Below, one piece after another: positions 18,889 through 29,876 of a DNA stretch of 64,000 nt. Made by a program: the position numbers and the translations under genes. The notes under the pieces were generated by a model that made no database searches, was not told where the DNA came from, and saw only the letters and a program-made list of their open reading frames with translations. The first letter of the stretch is position 1. Each line of letters starts with the position of its first letter. The stretch is from Azolla caroliniana (Eukaryota > Polypodiophyta): NCBI GenBank assembly GCA_043228905.1, contig JBHGNT010000014.1, forward strand, positions 12,462,001 through 12,526,000. Direction: 5' to 3'.

Positions 18889-19611
18889 TGTCGTGCCTTT
18901 CGGCTCCGGATCGTTGCGTGAATCGGGTGGGAACCACCGAGGTTTTGGACTAAGAGAAAAGAAAATTCTAAGATAATTAAGAATATGAAATATATTGTAA
19001 GAAAGAAAGATATGAAAAACTCGTGAAACCTACTATACTTGATACTTAGAATGTAAGAGAGAAATAGATGGCAAAATCGTGAATCCCATGAATATTTTAT
19101 TATTATTAATCAATCCTTGTAAAATAATCAACAACCCCCCATACATCTTTCTCTCCTCCTTATATAAGGATGGAAGACGCTAAGCATAGCTTCATGCTTT
19201 TTCTAAAGTGTTCATGCACACTAAATGTGCATGAGCTGCCTTTTTACACTATGCTTTTATTTCCTAAATATAGTGCTCATGCTCGCTAGATGTGCACGAG
19301 TCATTTTTTATTGGTGTATATTTTTCTTATAAATAAAGTATTCACGTATTCTAATAAAATGCATGACTTATCTTTTAATAAAGGTAGGCGTAAATAAAGG
19401 TCTTATACATATTAAATCTATATTTAGAACATTTAGTATAAATTAGTACAATGGTAAGGTTGGGGTTTGTCTACGTGGAGGTGTAGGGTTTGAATCTTAC
19501 CCTATGCACATAATAAATATTTTTTAATATTTTATTTTATTTATTATACGTACTTTAAATCGAATATTGTATTTAACATATTTCACGTAGTGTGTGATTC
19601 ACACTACGACA
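18889..19611 (-). repeat. Gypsy-2 5' LTR
   Basis: 723 bp from TGTCG (18889) to CGACA (19611) on the plus strand, with the PBS four bases away on the internal side. It is AT-rich, unlike the Gypsy-1 LTR. A TATATAA core lies in CTCCTTATATAAGG near 19151-19170. No partner LTR is present. Confidence 0.8.
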
Positions 19612-21306
19612 ACGGCTTCCACCGAGACTCATGTTCTGTGTCGTTCCCCACACATCCGAATGGATCAAATCCAACGGATTTTGACTACGATTACGCTTAT
19701 TGGGGAATGGAAATCGGTGATGCTTCCCAAGTTGGCAGGCTTCATAGCCTTGGCCATTACGGCCCCGAAATTGCGGCAATCTGAAAACAATATTCTTTGT
19801 CTGCATTTCAAGAAGCCGTGGGAAGTGAATGTGGCCAAATCACTTGTGCTACAGGTCAATGTCCGACTCGACCTTCGGTCATTTCGCGAATAGCGCGGTT
19901 CCGGCTTGATTGGTGTCTAGGATAAACATCCTCCCTTCACGGTGCCCTTGCGCAATAACTTTGCCTTCTTCTTCGATGTAGCACCCAAGGTGCATGAATC
20001 GAACTTGTATCCCTTGGTTGACGATCTGACCGACCGACACTAGGTTCTTGGTTATTGATTGTCGAGACGTGCAACACGTTCATAAGTTTCCCTTTCTGCC
20101 CGACGTGGCTGAGGGGAACTTCTCCAACATGTTCGATGGTATGCGGAGTGTCGTCTCCCATTTCGACCACTCCTTGTTTTTCCGGTTTCTCCAAGTACGA
20201 GAACCATTCCTCATGACTCGTCATATGATTTGACACTCTAGAATCAACATACCACACCTCGCTCGATTTCCAGGTGTTCACGGCCATCAAATTAGCCTTG
20301 TGCTTCATTACGAAGGCTGGGGCCGATCCATTTCCAGCTCGTTCGGAGCCTTCTACATAGTGCGACCTTTGACGCCTCTTTGCGTCTTTTCCACTCGATC
20401 CAGCTTTGTCTGAATCGGCTCTCTTTTTCCAACACTCGCTCTCCATGTGGCCTTTCTTGCCATAGTACCAGCATTTCGTTGTGGCCTTCTCTTGTCGGCT
20501 TCCGGCGGCGCCATGACTCCCCCTGCTTCCAGATAGTTCAGAACTGCTTACGACATTTCGATTATGACGCAAGTTCTTCACTTTTCGGTTGCATCCATTG
20601 CGTGTTACAGGTTTTCTCGGTCGCATCCATCTCGTACGTATTAGTCTTCGACTTCTTCTTCAAAGGGGGGTCGCCTTAGTGGTCGCCAAAAAGTGTTGTA
20701 TGTTTTAGGGTTAGGGTAGAGGATGAGGATGAGGATGAATGGTAATGGTGTAATAGTGAAAATGATGGAGAGTATAATGGTAAGAGAGATCATGAAGAAC
20801 AAGACAAGCATTGAGGGGTGGGGGGTGGTGCCTAGAATCGCTCCAACCCCCTCCCAAGGGGGTTCAACGTAAGGGAGAGAGAGAGAGAAAGAGAGAGATG
20901 ACAAGAGAGAGAGATTGAGAGAGAAATGTTCCCACTTACATTCACACGTATCCATCACCCGTACATCTCGTACGGTAACATTGCGCACCGATCCGCCTCG
21001 TCCGCCACGACCACGGGGCCTATCTTCCTCCGTGTACAACATCTTGCTCTCGCACACCCGCATGATTTTCCTGTATGAACAACATCGATTGAAGCTCGAA
21101 GAAAGAAGGTGTATTCTCCCTCGTGCAGACCGTCGTCTGGAGTGTTCAAAACTTTGAAGCTAACCCTCCAAGACAAACCTGCACCATTTCTTCCTCCTCG
21201 ACATTCACGTTGACGGAGGCGAGAGAGTCGCAGATCTCCTTGATTTTGGCCGTGTAATTGGCCATAGATAGATCTTTCTGTCGGATATTGTTGATGTCCT
21301 ACCTGA
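19612..21306 (-). mobile_element. Copia-2: decayed Copia element, left part (gag to integrase)
   Basis: Minus-strand Copia remnants: gag (RQKDLSMANYTAKIKEIC-like reading near 21270), the Arg/Gly-rich and zinc-knuckle region (CWYYGKKGHMESEC, 20400-20480; the second Cys of the CX2C pair is Tyr), protease (WYVDSRVSNHMTSHEEW, where the catalytic DSG has become DSR), then the integrase zinc region (YEACQLGKHHRFPF) to MSLGGSR at the Gypsy-2 LTR. Its 5' part continues at 40621-40901 beyond the inserted Copia-3; CCTGA is duplicated at 21302-21306 and 40621-40625. Broken by frameshifts and by a ~270-bp foreign segment near 20660-20930. Confidence 0.85.
20660..20930. repeat. Unassigned ~270-bp insertion within Copia-2 gag
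   Basis: Copia gag sequence stops near 20660 and resumes near 20930 (ACTTACATTCACACGT). Between them is unrelated low-complexity DNA: GGGGGGTCGCC, a GATGAG repeat, an AACCCCC/GGGGGTT inverted repeat near 20848-20868, and a GA-rich tract. It could be a small non-autonomous element, but I cannot define terminal repeats or a target duplication. Confidence 0.35.
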
Positions 21307-21706
21307 TGTAAACGATTACTTGTGGAAGCGTTAGAAAACAGAGAAAAGTAAGGAATACACAGAGTACGCAAGAGAGACAGAGAGAGCAGAACGTAAAAGC
21401 TATATTCAAAAACGATATAATTACTCTATCATTGCAACTGTGCTCAGTAGCACTATTTATACAAGTCCTCGTGGGATTGACAGAAGTACCGCGTACTTCA
21501 ATGCTCACACGAGCATCTGACACTTACTACGAGACTATAATTGCCTAGTAGTCTAAACTAATATTAGGCTTCCGGTTACCGATTGGATCCGGCTAACCGG
21601 CTCTCCAGCTCACCGTCTTTGTTGTTTACCGACTTACCGATCCGTCTCTCTTGTCGGCTCAGGCTTATTCAGCCGATCTAGCTCCAGTTGAGCTTGCCGC
21701 TCAACA
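21307..21706 (-). repeat. Copia-3 3' LTR
   Basis: 400 bp, TGTAAACG...CTCAACA on the plus strand. The polypurine tract (minus strand GAGGGGGAG) abuts at 21707-21715. TATA region CTATTTATACAAG as in the 5' copy. Confidence 0.93.
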
Positions 21707-22306
21707 CTCCCCCTCAAGCTCAACTTGAGGGTAGATCCTAGTGATAGTCTTTGTGGCAGTCGGTTCTTCCAACCGACTTCTCCTGGCATCACTCCGCCTT
21801 GCTCGAACTCCTCGTCCGGTCCGGTTTTGTCTGCCGCGACCCCTCTTGTTCTGCGCGCCTCGACCTTCTCGATCGGTATGTCTGCTCAATAGGCCCCTCT
21901 CAGCTCCTTCGCTGCTATGACTCCGGCGCTTGCCGATCCGTCGGTTCCTCTGCGATGGCATCAACTTCCGCTAAATCCGTGTCTGCTTAGCCTTGAATTG
22001 ATTCGATTCTTCCGAATCTGTCTTTTGAACCAAATCGACTGTCTCCGATCCGTTCCAGCTCTTGTCCGAATCAGTTGCTCCCGATTCGTCTTCTGGTCCC
22101 AAGCCCTTCACAACATCGAACCATGTCCGGGTCATCGTCTTCTTCCTTCGGTCGACTTTGTCCTTCTTGACTCTGCCGCCTCCTGTTCTTCCCTCACCGG
22201 CGCAATCGGCAGTCTCTTTGCCTTCGCCCGTTCCAGTGTCTTTACCCGTTCTCCCCCTCAACTGTGGCACGTCGAGATGCTGAACACCAAGCATTTCGGT
22301 GAAGTG
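21707..22306 (-). other. Copia-3 untranslated region between pol end and 3' LTR
   Basis: About 600 bp with the polypurine tract at its LTR end. A similar stretch occupies 33064-33555 in Copia-4. No supported coding sequence seen. Confidence 0.6.
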
Positions 22307-23046
22307 CTACAACTTGTCCGATCCGAGTGGTTTGGTGAAGATGTCGGCAACATGCCGATCCATGTGATCATGCTGAAGTTCAACCTCAACGCTCAGGACA
22401 CGCTCACGCACAAAGTGATAGTGCACTTCTATGTGCTTTGTGCGAGCAAGGAATACGGGGTTCTTGGCGAGTTGCATGCTGCTTATGTTGTCGCAGTAGA
22501 CCAGAATCGGGGTTGGTACCTCGATCCGTAGGTCTTGCAGTAGTCGTTGAAGCCAAATGGCTTCACAGGTGGCAATGGTAGTGCCCCGATACTCAGCCTC
22601 AGTGCTCGACAGAGCAACTATTGGCTGCTTTTTGCTGCTCCACGCAATAGCCGCGCTACCGAGGGAAAACATGTAATTGGATGTTGATTGGCAATCTGAT
22701 GCATTGTTGGCGCAGTCAACATCCGTGTAACCGACGGGCTCTTCGGGTATACCGCGCCGGTATAACAGTCCCCGGTCCTTCATGCCATTGATATACCGCA
22801 ATATCCTTTGCGCGCACTGAAGGTGCTCCACGGTTGGCTACTGCATGAACTGACTTATCATTCCGACCGGATAGTTGATGTTGGGTCGCGTGATAGTCAA
22901 GTAAATAAGGCTTTCGACAATTTGTCGAAACCGTTGGTCGTTGCAGGCCGATCCAGAGTTGGGACAAAGCTTCTGGTTCTGGTCCAAGGGTGTGGATACA
23001 GGTCGGCATTCTGTCATGCTGAACTTGTACAACATATTCAAGACAT
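22307..23046 (-). pseudogene. Copia-3 RNase H end of pol
   Basis: Contains the C-terminal Copia polymerase hallmarks: CRPVSTPLD, YLTITRPNINYPVGMISQFM, EHLQCAQRILRYINGMKDRG, AYSSTEAEY-type reading (IVALSSTEAEYRGT), KHIEVHYHFVRERVL and DIFTKPLGSDKL just before the stop. A frameshift divides it near 22830. Its upstream continuation (reverse transcriptase) lies at 31013 onward, on the far side of Gypsy-3. Confidence 0.9.
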
Positions 23047-24630
23047 TGTCATGTGGTTTTTCACACACAATATGAAAACTAGTAAAATAATTATTTAAGA
23101 ATTGCTTAATGTATTCATATAGATAGAAGTCTTCAAGGGTTTCATAGCGTATTTTACTACGCATGAAACGTATAAACAAGTATCAAGCTATGTGAGTGTG
23201 AAGTTTGAAGAAAAAGAAAAGACAAGACAAATTTGTGGGATATCCCACATAGATAGGACAACATTGGAACCCAGAATATATAACGGAAACCAAAACATAT
23301 TCATTCTATCAATGTGTGGAGCATAGAATGTTCAAGGTGACTTGGGCTACATTATGTGGTGTGCACGCTTCGGGCATACGTGCGTGTGCATGGCCGCATG
23401 GACGTTTTCGGACGTACGCACGCATGGACGTCTTCGGATGTACGCGTGTGGACGTTTCGGACGGACACATGGACGTCTTCGGATGTACGCGTGTGGACGT
23501 TTCGGACGGACGCGTATGTGTGGACGAGCGCGCGGACGCGTGTGTGCGCACGCCGTGGATGCGTACACTATGGTGCAGTTGAGACTTTTGCGCGCGGATG
23601 CGTACACGGTGCAGGTTGGACGCGCGCACGCGTGGATGCGTACACTACGGCGCAGTCGGGACGCGCGCATGCGTGGATGCGTACACTACTACGCGGTCGA
23701 GACGTACGCACGCATGGACGTCTTCGGATGTACGCGTGTGGACGTTTCGGACGGACGCGTATGTGTGGACAAGCGCGCGGACGCGTGTGTGCGCACGCTG
23801 TGGATGCGTACACTATGGTGCAGTTGAGACTTTTGCGCGCGGATGCGTACACGGTGCAGGTTGGACGCGCGCACGCGTGGATGCGTACACTACGGCGCAA
23901 TCGGGATGCGCGCATGCGTGGATGCATACACTACTACGCGGTCGAGACTTTTGCGCACAGACACGTCTACGGTTAGGTTGCAATGCACGTACGGATTGCG
24001 CACAGGCTAAACTTTATGGATAATTGTGTCATTTGGCTGAATTATACGGACAATCGCATGCAACCAAAAGCCAAGGCCATGCAACTAAAAGTAAAAGGTA
24101 TGCATCTAAAAATGGAAGCATGCAACTAAAAGCAGAGGCCATGCAACTAAAAATAGAGGCCATCCAACTAAAAGTGGGCATGCAAAGTAACATTAGGGAG
24201 GAGGAGCAGGGACGAGCTCGATATATGTCCCATTTTTTCCCTCCTAGTTTTTTCTTTTCCCTTCTTTCTTCTTCCCTCTCGGCTTCGAGAAACAAATTAT
24301 CTCACATATTGATATCAAACTCCTAGCTTTGTTTACGGGGGCTTTCTTGTCAAAAATTATCTCTCGTATTCATATCGGACCACTCCTTGCATGGTTGTTG
24401 GCTCAATTCTTTGAAAAACTAATCTCTCATTTCCATACCCAACCCATTGTAATACGATTCTAAAATTATAAAGAATCGATTTTCTTTTGCAATAAACTAA
24501 TGATTTGTCTCTCCCACTTGTCTTATGCTTAAAACTTGCTTGTGTTGTACATGTTGCTCTAAATCCTTCTAGTCCAGAACCCCGGCGGTTCCGTCTCACG
24601 ATCCGCACATAGTGACGGATTTTCACGACA
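23047..24630 (+). repeat. Gypsy-3 5' LTR (1584 bp, expanded)
   Basis: Longer than the 3' LTR (1136 bp) because it holds a second copy of a ~245-bp unit and about 160 bp near 23230-23400 that the 3' LTR lacks, including a TATATAA box at 23277-23283. A row of degenerate CATGCAACTAAAA repeats lies at 24057-24186. Confidence 0.88.
23425..23960 (+). repeat. Nested tandem repeats in the Gypsy-3 5' LTR
   Basis: TGGACGTCTTCGGATGTACG begins at 23425, 23470 and 23715, giving a 45-bp step and a ~245-bp step. The 245-bp unit contains CGTGTGGACGTTTCGGACGG and TGGATGCGTACACTA motifs and is present twice here, once in the 3' LTR (30093 onward). It is very rich in CpG and alternating purine-pyrimidine runs such as GCGCGC and TGTGTGCGCACGC. 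Confidence 0.85.
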
Positions 24631-24638
24631 TAATAAAG

Positions 24639-24655
24639 TGGTGAACCTGACGTGA
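24639..24655 (+). other. Gypsy-3 primer binding site
   Basis: TGGTGAACCTGACGTGA, eight bases after the 5' LTR; one change from Gypsy-1 (C to T). Confidence 0.75.
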
Positions 24656-24687
24656 AAGAGGCGGTAGGGAGGATATCAAGTGCAACG

Positions 24688-26263
24688 ATGGCTTCCACAA
24701 GCGGAACTCAAGGAGAGGAATTAACGAAAGGCATGGTGTCCGTAGTGGAATACATGCTGAAGGTGAGAGATCGAGAAGCTTTAATCGACAAAGTTGTTGA
24801 TCGTACGGTTGAGATAGCTGGACGATTTGGTGGCAAGAACATCACGGATTTTCTTGCTACCTATTGGAACGAGATGCAACAAAAGGATGTCAATGATCTC
24901 AAACAATTTTCTAGCTTCAAACGTGTGGTGGAACCAGGGATCCGCGAGCGCGTCATGGAGATCCAAAACAAGCATGCAACTTGGGCGGAGTTCGAAAAGG
25001 CGCTTCTCGCTGAATACATGCTTGAAGATGCATCACGGATGACTCAACATATGCTAATGTCTTGGATCGAGAAGAAAGGGAAGAATATGTGTGCGTCTGG
25101 AGTATATGCCGAATTCGACCAGAAGTATAACCGACTTCCGAGTGTTGATCAACGAGTTTTCGATGGAGATAAAGTCCTACTATTTCTGAAGGCAGTGGAT
25201 GCGAAAGATCGGCGAGAATTGGGTAACTTTTTGGAGGATGAAACACAACCAAATGGCTTAGTAGCAGACTGGGCGGCGGTGAAGAAGGCTTGTAGCCATC
25301 TTGATAAGCGCCGACAATGGCAAGAGGAAACTGATATGGAGAATCCACAATCGTGGAGGAAGGCGCCTATGATGATCGAGCCTAGCAAGCTGATCAACAA
25401 TTTCGACAAGAAAGCGATGGAAGAATTCATAATCGAAGAGCTCTCCAAGAAATTTGAAGTGGTATCGTTGGCCAACTTAGGTCGACGCGGGCAAAAGGGA
25501 AAAGAAGCGTATAGATGTGTGTGGTGCGACAGCTTCGAGCACTCACGAAGGGAGTGCACTGACTTGCAAGACGCGATTCGCAAGAATGTCGTCTATTTGG
25601 ACGGCCAACATGATTCACTCGAGCGAGACCTGAAAGCCGCTACGAGTGAACTTCGGAAGAGGCGGGCTGAAAAAGATCGTGGAAGAGGAAGATGCAAGGC
25701 ATGTGCAAGCCATGCACTACGCCGCATCGGTGGGAATACGAGTCGGAAGAGAGAATCTAAAGACGATCAAGCCGGGAGTTGGGTTTTGGCCAACGGTATT
25801 CGAGTGTGAAAAGAAAGGAAAAATAGATTTGGAGGATCTCAAACATGCTGATCGGAATGTGCGACGAGTAACCAGATGGTCGGATCCAGTCGACGATAAC
25901 ACAAGCTTTGCGGAGGTTGTGTGCGACAACTATGAGGCTCTTGTCGAAGAGAAGACAAAAAGAACCGGTGAAGAAGATGGCACCTCAAAGCGTCACAATA
26001 CAAGGAATGCAAGGAAAGAAGGACAAGCCCAACCTACGCCACAAAAAGAGATAGGAGAAACAAGCATGAAGCCCGGTGGATCGAGCCAACCTTCTCAGAT
26101 GGAAGTCGATGAATTTGTGAAGAAAGGAAAGGAACAAGTGGCGCCAACTTATAAGCTAAGGTCAAACATAGAACAAGCAACCAACTTGCAGAAGGTCCTT
26201 GAGGAGAAGGTTTTAGACAGTCATGTCGACCTTACTTTGAGAGAGCTACCTTGGGATCGCTAA
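24688..26263 (+). pseudogene. Gypsy-3 gag remnant
   Basis: ATG 24688 (MASTSGTQGEELTKG) starts a capsid-like region homologous to Gypsy-1 (VEIAGRFGGKN, TWAEFEKALLAEYMLED, WIEKKGK). A zinc knuckle CVWCDSFEHSRREC spans about 25513-25560. A frameshift near 25650-25700 moves the reading to the frame of GVGFWPTVFECEKK and VTRWSDPVDDNTSF. A one-base insertion near 26247 (reading ELPWDR then stop) breaks it again before GIAKKEFHDT. In an intact copy this would continue into the protease. Confidence 0.85.
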
Positions 26264-26285
26264 GAAGGAGTTCCACGATACTATC

Positions 26286-29200
26286 GTGGACTTGATTAAA
26301 TGGAAGCGGCAACAATCGGATGAAGAAGAGGTGAAAACAAGTGCCATAACCATGGCAAGATCCGACGAGGAGGAGGAAGAAGAAGTGATGGCGGACAGCC
26401 ATTACTCTCAGCCTCATTGGGCAAGAGCGACAACGGAGACGCCGGTGAAGATCAGAGAGAAGAAGGAGACCGTGGTAGCCTTGATTGACCATGGTTCGGA
26501 GATCAACCTCATGTCGACCGAATTCTACAAGAAAGGAAGATGGCCGATCAACACAAACCACGGATGGAAGATACGAGCGGCAACGAAGGCCATGGAAGCC
26601 TCATTTAACGACACCATCGGTGAAATCAAGGAAGTCGTGGACTTGAGCTACCCTCACGATCAAAATGTGATTTCGGTTAACTCCGTCAACATGTACGCTA
26701 TCATCGATGAATATCATCGAGGCATCTTGATGGAGGAAGCTGAAGTCAACACAAAATATAAAACGGTGGATAAGAAGATCAAGCCAGTTGCGGTTCCGCT
26801 ATCGAGATAGTTGGCAGAAGATGAAAGAAGTTGCCAATGATCCGAGCTTAAGGGATCCAAAGGCAATAGGTCATGTCTTCACCAAAGAGACGAAAGGAAA
26901 GCTACAAGTTGGAAGGGAAGATTTCCTTCTCCCCGAAGAGGAGAGAATGTTCCGCGAAATGCTTGAGAGACATGGGAAAGCCTTTGCCTTCTCTCCACAA
27001 GAGATCGGATGTGCCGACCCGAAGATGATAGAGCCGATGGTGATTTTTACGGTGCCGCATGTACCTTGGAACCTCAAGCCGATACTGGTTCCAAGAGCTC
27101 ACATTCCAAAGTTGATTGAGCTTCTAAAGGAAAAGGTTAGGATGGGAATTCTTGAGCCATCCAATGCTCCCTACTCTAATAGATGGTTTACGGTGCCGAA
27201 GAAGATGGTTTACCCTTTATACAAGATCTCCAACCCGTCAACAAGGTGACGATCCGAAATGCCGGAATTGGTCCAAGCGTGGATGAATTTGCCGAAGCCT
27301 TCGCGGGAAGATCGATCTATTCCATTGGTGATCTCTACTCAGGTTATGATCAATTTCAATTGGCCGTCGATAGTAGAGATATAACGACAATGAGGACGCC
27401 GATCGGGTTGGTACGGATGTGCACCTTACTCCAAGGTGCGACAAATTCCGTAGCCCACATGGTGAATGCCATGAACAAAGTGTTGAGGGATTGTATCCCT
27501 GATATCACAATGCCCTTCTTAGACGACATTCCAATCAAAGGATGCTTGGTGGAAGAAAAAGATGAATCAAAAGATGACGATGGTTGCCAAAGATTCGTCA
27601 TCGATCATATAAAGGATAGCGAGAAGGTGTTGCAAAAGCTTGAGGATGTAAATCTCACGTTTTCGTGAGAGAAGTCCGCATTCGGTCAACCAGAAATATT
27701 GGTAGTAGGAAACTTATGTGGGTCTTATGGCCGGAAGCCATCTCCATCCAAGGTGAACGCTATTCAAGAGATGAAAGAAGAATGTGTGTCTCAAACGGAG
27801 GTGCGAAGATTCTTGGGAGCATGTGCATTCTATCACATATGGATTCCACATTATGCCCATGTCATTGAAGCATTGTATGGACTATTAAAGAAAAGGAAGA
27901 AGTTCAAATGGGAAGATGAGCATACCTACGCGATTCGAAAGCTAAAGAAACTATTATTGGAAGCTCCAGCACTGCGCAAAGCCGACTACACTGATGGTAC
28001 CCCGATATATGTGACGGTGGATACGAGCCCAACTGGAATTGGATGGGTGATAAACCAAGAAGACAAAGAAAAGAATCGGTATGCAATCTGATTCGGTGCG
28101 AAGGTGTTAAACGAAAGACAAAGGAAGTATGCTCAAGTAAAGAGAGAGTTATGGGGAATAGTATCCACGGTTAAAACCGACCGTGACTACCTTATAGGAA
28201 CAGAGGTCATAATCGAAACCGACTGTCTACCTATTCTCGGAATGATATCTGGTTGTGCTACACCGGATATTGCTATGTTGCGATGGATTGCCTATATCAA
28301 GTCCCTCAACCCCGAGATTCGGCATATAAATGGGAAGCATAATGTGGTGGCCGATATGTTCTCAAGGGTGAGGTATGAGGGTGAAGAAGATTTGCACTCC
28401 GACGAAGAGGATGTTGGCCTAAACTTCTTTACGGTTTCTTGTGCTCGGGTGCTAGCAGTGTTCAAAGTAGAAGATTATGAGGGTGAATTCATCGAAATTG
28501 GCAAATACTTAAACTCTCTTACAAAAGATGAATCATGGTCAAAGGAAGACTTCTACCGAATTAGGAAGAAGGCCTACAAGTTCTTCCTCAAAGAAGGACA
28601 TCTATGGAAGTTTCCGAAGAAGAAGAATGGAACTCCACTTCGAGTGGTGTGCAAGAAACAGGATCAACAAACACTAATTGCTGAATTTCATGATAGTGTG
28701 TGGGCAGGTCATCGTGGTATATGGGCAACATTTGCAAAGCTCAAGGAGAAGTATTGGTGGCCGGGTGTTTACAAAGATGTAGCAAGCTATGTTGAAACAT
28801 GTGAGCAATGCCAATTATACTCGAATATTCAACATAGGGATGAACTTCATCCGACATATCCATTATCAATGCACTATAAGTGGTTGGTAGACATAGTGGT
28901 TATGCCAATGGGATTGGGGCAAATGAAATATCTCGTGCTAGCAAGAGAGGATCTCACCAACCAAGTAGAAGGACGGGCGCTAAGGAATAAAACAACTTCA
29001 GCGGTTTGTAAGTTTCTCCTTGAAGATGTTATTTGTCGATACGGATGTGTCGGCAAAATAGTAGCCGATAGGGGAGAATTAGATGCGAATGAAGCTAAAG
29101 AGTTCTTTTCAAGAATAGGCGTCAAATTATCGCTCACCATGGCATACAACCCAGACGCAAATGGGAAGGTGGAACGAGGACATAGTCCAATTGTAAAAGC

Positions 29201-29810
29201 TCTAGCAAAGGCTTGCGACGGCAAGATGGGAAATTGGCCACGATTACTACCGTATGCATTGTGGGCAGATAGAACTACACATAGCACGACTACGGGATAT
29301 ATGCCCGCCGAACTCATATTACGACAAAAACCAATAATGCCTATTGAGCAAAGTGTTGCTTCGTGGACGTCTTTGCCATGGCAAGAGGAAATGAGTCGGG
29401 AAGACTTGTTAGCCACGACGATTCAACAATTAGAACGAAGGCCTGAAGATGTCGAGTTGGCAATAGAACGGTTGCGCCAAGCTCGATTGAAGAACAAGGA
29501 GAATTTTGATAGAAAGCATCGTCTTCGACAAAGAAAAATTGAAGAAGGAGATTGGGTTCTTGTCTATGATAGTAGTCTCGATAATCAATATAGCACTGCT
29601 TGAAAGTTCGCAAAACGATGGTTTGGCCCGTATATGGTCAAGAAAATAGAAAGCAATGCAACCTATTTTTTAGCGGAGTTAGATGGAACTCGACTTGCTT
29701 TGCCAATAGCAGGGAAGAGGATCAAGATCTTTAAGAGAAGAGAGGCCCCAAATCTTGAGATCAAAGCTCTAGATGATGTATCCTCGAACATCGAGGTTGA
29801 AGAAGAGTAA
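26286..29810 (+). pseudogene. Gypsy-3 protease-pol remnant with fusion deletion
   Basis: Begins with the protease (ALIDHGSEINLMSTEF), but after RAATKAMEA an internal deletion joins it in frame to the pol N terminus (SFNDTIGEIKEVV), removing the rest of the protease and the frameshift site. Then follow reverse transcriptase (frameshifts near 26800 and 27220; MPFLDDIPIKG), RNase H (VTVDTSPTGIGW, ETDCLPILG) and integrase (VADRGELDANEAKEFF, NGKVERGHS). In-frame TGA stops at about 27666, 28089 and 29601-29603 replace codons that Gypsy-1 reads as Gly, Arg and Arg; the last two are CGA to TGA. The frame ends EVEEE at 29810, just before the polypurine tract. Confidence 0.88.
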
Positions 29811-29876
29811 TTAAAAAAGAGAAACCTCACCACAATTGGCACATACCGGTGGATGTGCAGGTTTGGTGGGGGTGAA

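Larger units (their letters stand above)
13446..19611 (-). mobile_element. Gypsy-2: decayed Ty3/Gypsy element without a 3' LTR
   Basis: A minus-strand relative of Gypsy-1 with the same layout: 5' LTR (18889-19611), PBS, gag-protease, GGATTTT shift site, pol. The 3' end is cut just after the integrase C terminus (GKRVKIFKKR), where Copia-1 LTR sequence abuts. Coding regions are broken by several frameshifts and stops. Its right flank is Copia-2, which it may have entered, but with no 3' LTR the target duplication cannot be tested. Confidence 0.88.

Noticed and set aside
20703-20717. TTTAGGGTTAGGG, telomere-like
   Set aside because: Only about two units; not an interstitial telomere array.
23042-23046. 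Target-site duplication for Gypsy-3
   Set aside because: GACAT on the left does not match AGGTA on the right; only an ambiguous GACA overlap with the LTR end exists, so I do not claim one.
23316-24023. Several overlapping plus- and minus-strand ORFs rich in Arg, Val, Thr and Asp
   Set aside because: They are by-products of the CpG-rich tandem repeats in the Gypsy-3 LTR; all frames stay open because the repeat lacks stops, and no protein family is suggested.
24057-24186. Regularly spaced CATGCAACTAAAA repeats resembling a CRISPR array
   Set aside because: Eukaryotic LTR context, irregular spacing, degenerate units and no cas genes; the same block recurs in the 3' LTR.
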